NCBI GenBank assembly: GCA_947454585.1
Contig: CANGML010000076.1
Coordinates: 1-7,533 of the forward strand
Length of the DNA stretch: 7,533 nt
Direction of reading: 5' to 3'
DNA from: Comamonadaceae bacterium
GTDB lineage: Bacteria; Pseudomonadota; Gammaproteobacteria; Burkholderiales; Burkholderiaceae_C
In this document: positions 4,937-7,533 of the stretch, piece by piece
Position numbering within the stretch: the first letter of the stretch is position 1
How the letters are laid out: each line of letters opens with the position of its first letter
Notes under the pieces: model-generated
The model's database searches: none
Seen by the model: only the letters and a program-made list of their open reading frames with translations
Told to the model about the DNA's origin: nothing
Translations under genes and position numbers: made by a program

Positions 4937-6969
4937 AGTTTCAACTTCAACAGTTCCTCGCCTTCGGCCACTTGGTCACCTGGCGCGTAGAGCAACGCCA
5001 AGACTTCACCGTCCGCCGGGGCGGCGATGGTGTGCTCCATTTTCATCGCTTCCATGACGGCCAGCGGCTGACCCGCCTTGACTTTGTCACCTGCGGCAAC
5101 TGCAAACGACACCACCTTGCCGGGCATGGGGGCCGTCAAACGACCCCCTACTTCTTGCGCCTCGCCCGCATGGGCCAAAGCATCGATCACCGTGATACGC
5201 GTTGCGCCCTGCGGGGCGAACACATGGGCCACGTCTTCATGGCCTTGTGTGTCGTGGAACACCTGCACACGCGCTTGTTCACCGGCAAAGCTGATGTGCA
5301 GCGCATCACCGTCTTCGCGGTAGACCAGCAAGTCCGACCGATCACCCGCCGCACCCGCCACCGACAGCTGCAAGCTGCCGTCATGGCCATAGGTAAGCAA
5401 GGCGACATGAGGCGTGCCATGAAACACAAAACCAAAGTTTCGGGTGGCCACGCCGTAAGCGCGCCAGCCATCGCGACGGCTGAACGGATCTTGGCCCTGC
5501 AACGTTTGCTCATGGTGCAAGGTATGGGCGACCACCGCGGCAGCGGTGAGCGCGAGGCCCAAGGGCTCTTGCGTAAACAAGGCTTTTTCTTCACGCTGAA
5601 TCAAAGCCGTGTCGAGCTTGGCCGTGGCAAAGGAGTCGGTACGAATGATGTGGCGCAAGAACTGCACATTGGTGGTCAAGCCCACGATGCGGGTTTGCGA
5701 CAGCGCCTCATCCAAACGCGCCAGGGCTTGCGCGCGCGTGTCGCCGTGCACGATGAGCTTGGCCACCATGGAGTCGTAATACGGGCTGATGCTGTCGCCT
5801 TCGCGCACGCCGTCGTCAATACGAACACAGGAAGGCACATCACTGATGGCGAAGCTGCTGCATACGGGTTTGCGGTACACCGCCAACGTGCCGGTGGCAG
5901 GCAAGAAGTTGTTATCGGGGTTCTCGGCACAAATGCGCGCCTCGATGGCGTGACCGTGAATGCGCAAATCGCTTTGCTGCAAAGGCAGCGGCTCGCCGTT
6001 GGCCACGCGCAGTTGCCACTCGACCAAGTCCAACCCTGTGATGGCTTCGGTCACCGGATGCTCCACCTGCAAGCGCGTGTTCATTTCCATAAAGAAAAAC
6101 TTCATCGATTCAGGCTGGTCATAGCCCGTTTGCTCCACGATGAATTCCACTGTTCCTGCGCCCACGTAGTTCACCGCTTTGGCGGCGGCTACGGCGGCTT
6201 CGCCCATCTGTTGGCGCAGCGCGTCAGTCATGCCGGGTGCAGGCGCTTCTTCCAAGACCTTTTGGTGGCGGCGCTGCACCGAGCAATCGCGCTCAAACAA
6301 ATACACGCAGTTGCCGTGGGTGTCACCGAACACTTGAATTTCGATGTGTCGTGGGCGTTGCACGTATTTCTCAATCAACACCGCATCGTCGCCAAAACTG
6401 TTGATGGCTTCGCGTTGGCAACTGGCCAAGGCGTCGGCAAACTCGGCACTGCTGTTGACCACACGCATGCCCTTGCCACCGCCGCCCGCACTGGCTTTGA
6501 TGAGCGCGGGATAGCCAATGCGGTCGGCTTCACGTTGCAACAACGCCGGGTCTTGGTCCGCCGCGTGGTAGCCAGGCACCAGGGGCACGCCGGCTTTTTC
6601 CATGAGTTGTTTGGACTCGGCTTTCAAGCCCATGGCCAAAATGGCCGAGGCCGGTGGGCCAATGAAAACCAAGCCGGCGGCAGCGCAGGCTTTGGCAAAG
6701 TCTTCGTTTTCACTCAAAAAACCGTAGCCCGGATGCACCGCTTGCGCGCCTGTGTCTTGCGCCGCTTGCAAGATGCGCTCCCAGCGCAGGTAGCTGTCCT
6801 TGGGCGCGCTGCCGCCGATGTGCACGGCCTCGTCACAGACCTGCACATGCTTGGCATGGGCATCCGCATCGGAATACACCGCAACGGTTTTGATGCCCAT
6901 ACGTTTGGCGGTTGCCGCCACGCGACAAGCAATTTCGCCACGGTTGGCAATGAGGATTTTGTGAAACAT
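4933..6969 (-). CDS. mccA: Methylcrotonyl-CoA carboxylase, biotin-containing alpha subunit
   Basis: This 678-residue protein joins biotin carboxylase and biotin carrier domains. It starts with FHKILIANRGEIACRV. HPGYGFLSEN lies at 79-88. The ATP-grasp glycine-rich loop is KASAGGGGKGMRV (158-170). The active-site strand is FFMEMNTRLQVEHPVTE (292-308) and the biotin carboxylase C-terminal domain contains EARICAENP (343-351). A linking BT-type region (about 460-600) leads to the biotinyl domain with APMPGKVVSF and EAMKMEH, where K643 is the biotinylated lysine. The enzyme carboxylates 3-methylcrotonyl-CoA with bicarbonate and ATP, together with a beta subunit that would lie right of the window. 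Biotin subunits of propionyl- and geranyl-CoA carboxylases look similar; the adjacent HMG-CoA lyase and LiuC-type hydratase favour the leucine pathway (liuD). The gene starts 30 bases after the hydratase stop and has a good ribosome site. Confidence 0.92.
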   Translation of the reverse strand: MFHKILIANRGEIACRVAATAKRMGIKTVAVYSDADAHAKHVQVCDEAVHIGGSAPKDSYLRWERILQAAQDTGAQAVHPGYGFLSENEDFAKACAAAGLVFIGPPASAILAMGLKAESKQLMEKAGVPLVPGYHAADQDPALLQREADRIGYPALIKASAGGGGKGMRVVNSSAEFADALASCQREAINSFGDDAVLIEKYVQRPRHIEIQVFGDTHGNCVYLFERDCSVQRRHQKVLEEAPAPGMTDALRQQMGEAAVAAAKAVNYVGAGTVEFIVEQTGYDQPESMKFFFMEMNTRLQVEHPVTEAITGLDLVEWQLRVANGEPLPLQQSDLRIHGHAIEARICAENPDNNFLPATGTLAVYRKPVCSSFAISDVPSCVRIDDGVREGDSISPYYDSMVAKLIVHGDTRAQALARLDEALSQTRIVGLTTNVQFLRHIIRTDSFATAKLDTALIQREEKALFTQEPLGLALTAAAVVAHTLHHEQTLQGQDPFSRRDGWRAYGVATRNFGFVFHGTPHVALLTYGHDGSLQLSVAGAAGDRSDLLVYREDGDALHISFAGEQARVQVFHDTQGHEDVAHVFAPQGATRITVIDALAHAGEAQEVGGRLTAPMPGKVVSFAVAAGDKVKAGQPLAVMEAMKMEHTIAAPADGEVLALLYAPGDQVAEGEELLKLKL

Positions 6970-6978
6970 GATGTGGGG

Positions 6979-6983
6979 TCCCT
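6979..6983 (-). promoter_or_regulatory. Ribosome binding site of mccA
   Basis: On the minus strand AGGGA (6983-6979) lies 9 bases before the ATG at 6969, within the 30-base gap after the hydratase stop. It is the clearest Shine-Dalgarno sequence in the window. The overlapping downstream genes have no comparable site and probably depend on translational coupling. Confidence 0.65.
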
Positions 6984-6999
6984 GGATTCAAATCAGCCG

Positions 7000-7533
7000 T
7001 TAAACCAACCATGAGGGCTTGCGTTTTTGCAAGAACGATTGCACGCCCTCTTTGCCTTCGGCACTGGCACGGCTGTCAGCAATGCCGGCCACGGTAAGCG
7101 CCACCAAGGCATCGTCGATCTCGCGCTCGGCCACGTTTTGCAACAAACGCTTGCAGGCGCGCACGGCGCTGGGGCTGGCATTCACCAAGGCGCTGGTGAG
7201 CTCAGCGACCTTGGCGTCTAAGGCCTCCGCGCTCACCACCTCGTGCACCAAGCCCATGCGGTGCGCCTCGCCGGCACTGAAACGCTCGGCGGTTAAAAAG
7301 TAGCGGTGTGCCGCGCGCGCACCCATGGCGCGAATCACATACGGGCTGATGGTGGCGGGGATCAGACCCAGCCTCACCTCGCTCAAGCAGTAAGTAGCCG
7401 TGTTCACACTCACCGCCATGTCGCAGGCAGCGACGAGCCCCAAGCCACCCGCAAACACATCGCCTTGCACGCGCGCGATGGTCGGTTTGGGGCATTCGTA
7501 AATCGTGCGCAACATGGCGGCGAGTTGGCCTGC
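7000..7533 (-). CDS. liuC: Enoyl-CoA hydratase/isomerase family protein, probable methylglutaconyl-CoA hydratase (5' partial)
   Basis: This is the C-terminal 177 codons of a crotonase-fold protein. The reading frame runs off the right edge (AGQLAA before the first visible Met at 7515), so about a third is missing and that Met is not the real start. Counting from that Met, PKPTIARVQGDVFAGGLGLVAACDMAVS (split as PKPTIARVQG at 9-18 and FAGGLGLVAACD at 21-32) is the oxyanion-hole region. SEVRLGLIPATISPYV (45-60) holds E46, equivalent to the second catalytic glutamate (Glu164) of rat enoyl-CoA hydratase. AERFSAGEAHRMGLV (76-90) is the usual crotonase C-terminal signature. The position equivalent to the first glutamate (Glu144) is glycine. 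Just upstream of mccA and mvaB, it best fits the hydratase that turns 3-methylglutaconyl-CoA into HMG-CoA. A general enoyl-CoA hydratase remains possible. Confidence 0.85.
   Translation of the reverse strand, partial: AGQLAAMLRTIYECPKPTIARVQGDVFAGGLGLVAACDMAVSVNTATYCLSEVRLGLIPATISPYVIRAMGARAAHRYFLTAERFSAGEAHRMGLVHEVVSAEALDAKVAELTSALVNASPSAVRACKRLLQNVAEREIDDALVALTVAGIADSRASAEGKEGVQSFLQKRKPSWLV

Noticed and set aside
4972..7014. A 680-codon open frame on the plus strand opposite mccA
   Set aside because: It is an antisense shadow of a GC-rich gene with strong codon bias. Its translation is rich in H, R, Q and G and shows no domain, whereas the minus strand encodes a complete biotin carboxylase.

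Overview
This window reads as chromosomal DNA of a betaproteobacterium, most likely Comamonadaceae (a Limnohabitans/Rhodoferax-like relative). That is inferred from the moderately high GC content, the protein style of the leucine/isovalerate (liu) genes and the tight gene packing. No read-out of taxonomy is possible from the sequence alone. There are no rRNA or tRNA genes, no insertion sequence and no CRISPR array. Coding density is high, and the only long gap is about 300 bases between two convergent transcription units.

Layout. At the left edge (2-289, plus strand) is the C-terminal end of a cation/acetate symporter (ActP), followed by a TTCG-tetraloop intrinsic terminator (331-354). Next comes an intergenic structure made of two long hairpins (384-457 and 487-568). 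They carry the same 32-base core in opposite orientations on different but matching stems. All remaining genes are on the minus strand. In transcription order, from right to left, they are: a 5'-truncated enoyl-CoA hydratase of the LiuC type (7000-7533), the biotin-carrying alpha subunit of methylcrotonyl-CoA carboxylase (4933-6969), hydroxymethylglutaryl-CoA lyase (4016-4936), a small DUF1289 cysteine protein (3723-3995), a 2-hydroxychromene-2-carboxylate isomerase-family protein (3094-3726), a cNMP-like/CBS/DUF294 nucleotidyltransferase-like protein (1245-3065), and a DnaQ-type 3'-5' exonuclease (589-1245).

How the genes work together. The first three minus-strand genes are the last steps of leucine/isovalerate breakdown. 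MCC carboxylates 3-methylcrotonyl-CoA, the hydratase makes HMG-CoA from 3-methylglutaconyl-CoA, and the lyase splits HMG-CoA to acetyl-CoA and acetoacetate. The start/stop overlaps (4 nt at 4933-4936, 4 nt at 3723-3726, possibly 4 nt at 4016-4019) suggest that the DUF1289 and isomerase genes are translated from the same message. The DUF294 and exonuclease genes are coupled to each other through a 1-nt TGATG overlap. They lie tail-to-tail with actP, an acetate-uptake gene, which suggests an acetate/acetyl-CoA theme across the window.

The most unusual item is the twin-hairpin element at 384-568. Two copies share a perfectly conserved 32-base core. Their stems differ at many positions, but nearly always as paired, compensatory changes, so the fold rather than the stem sequence appears to be what is kept.
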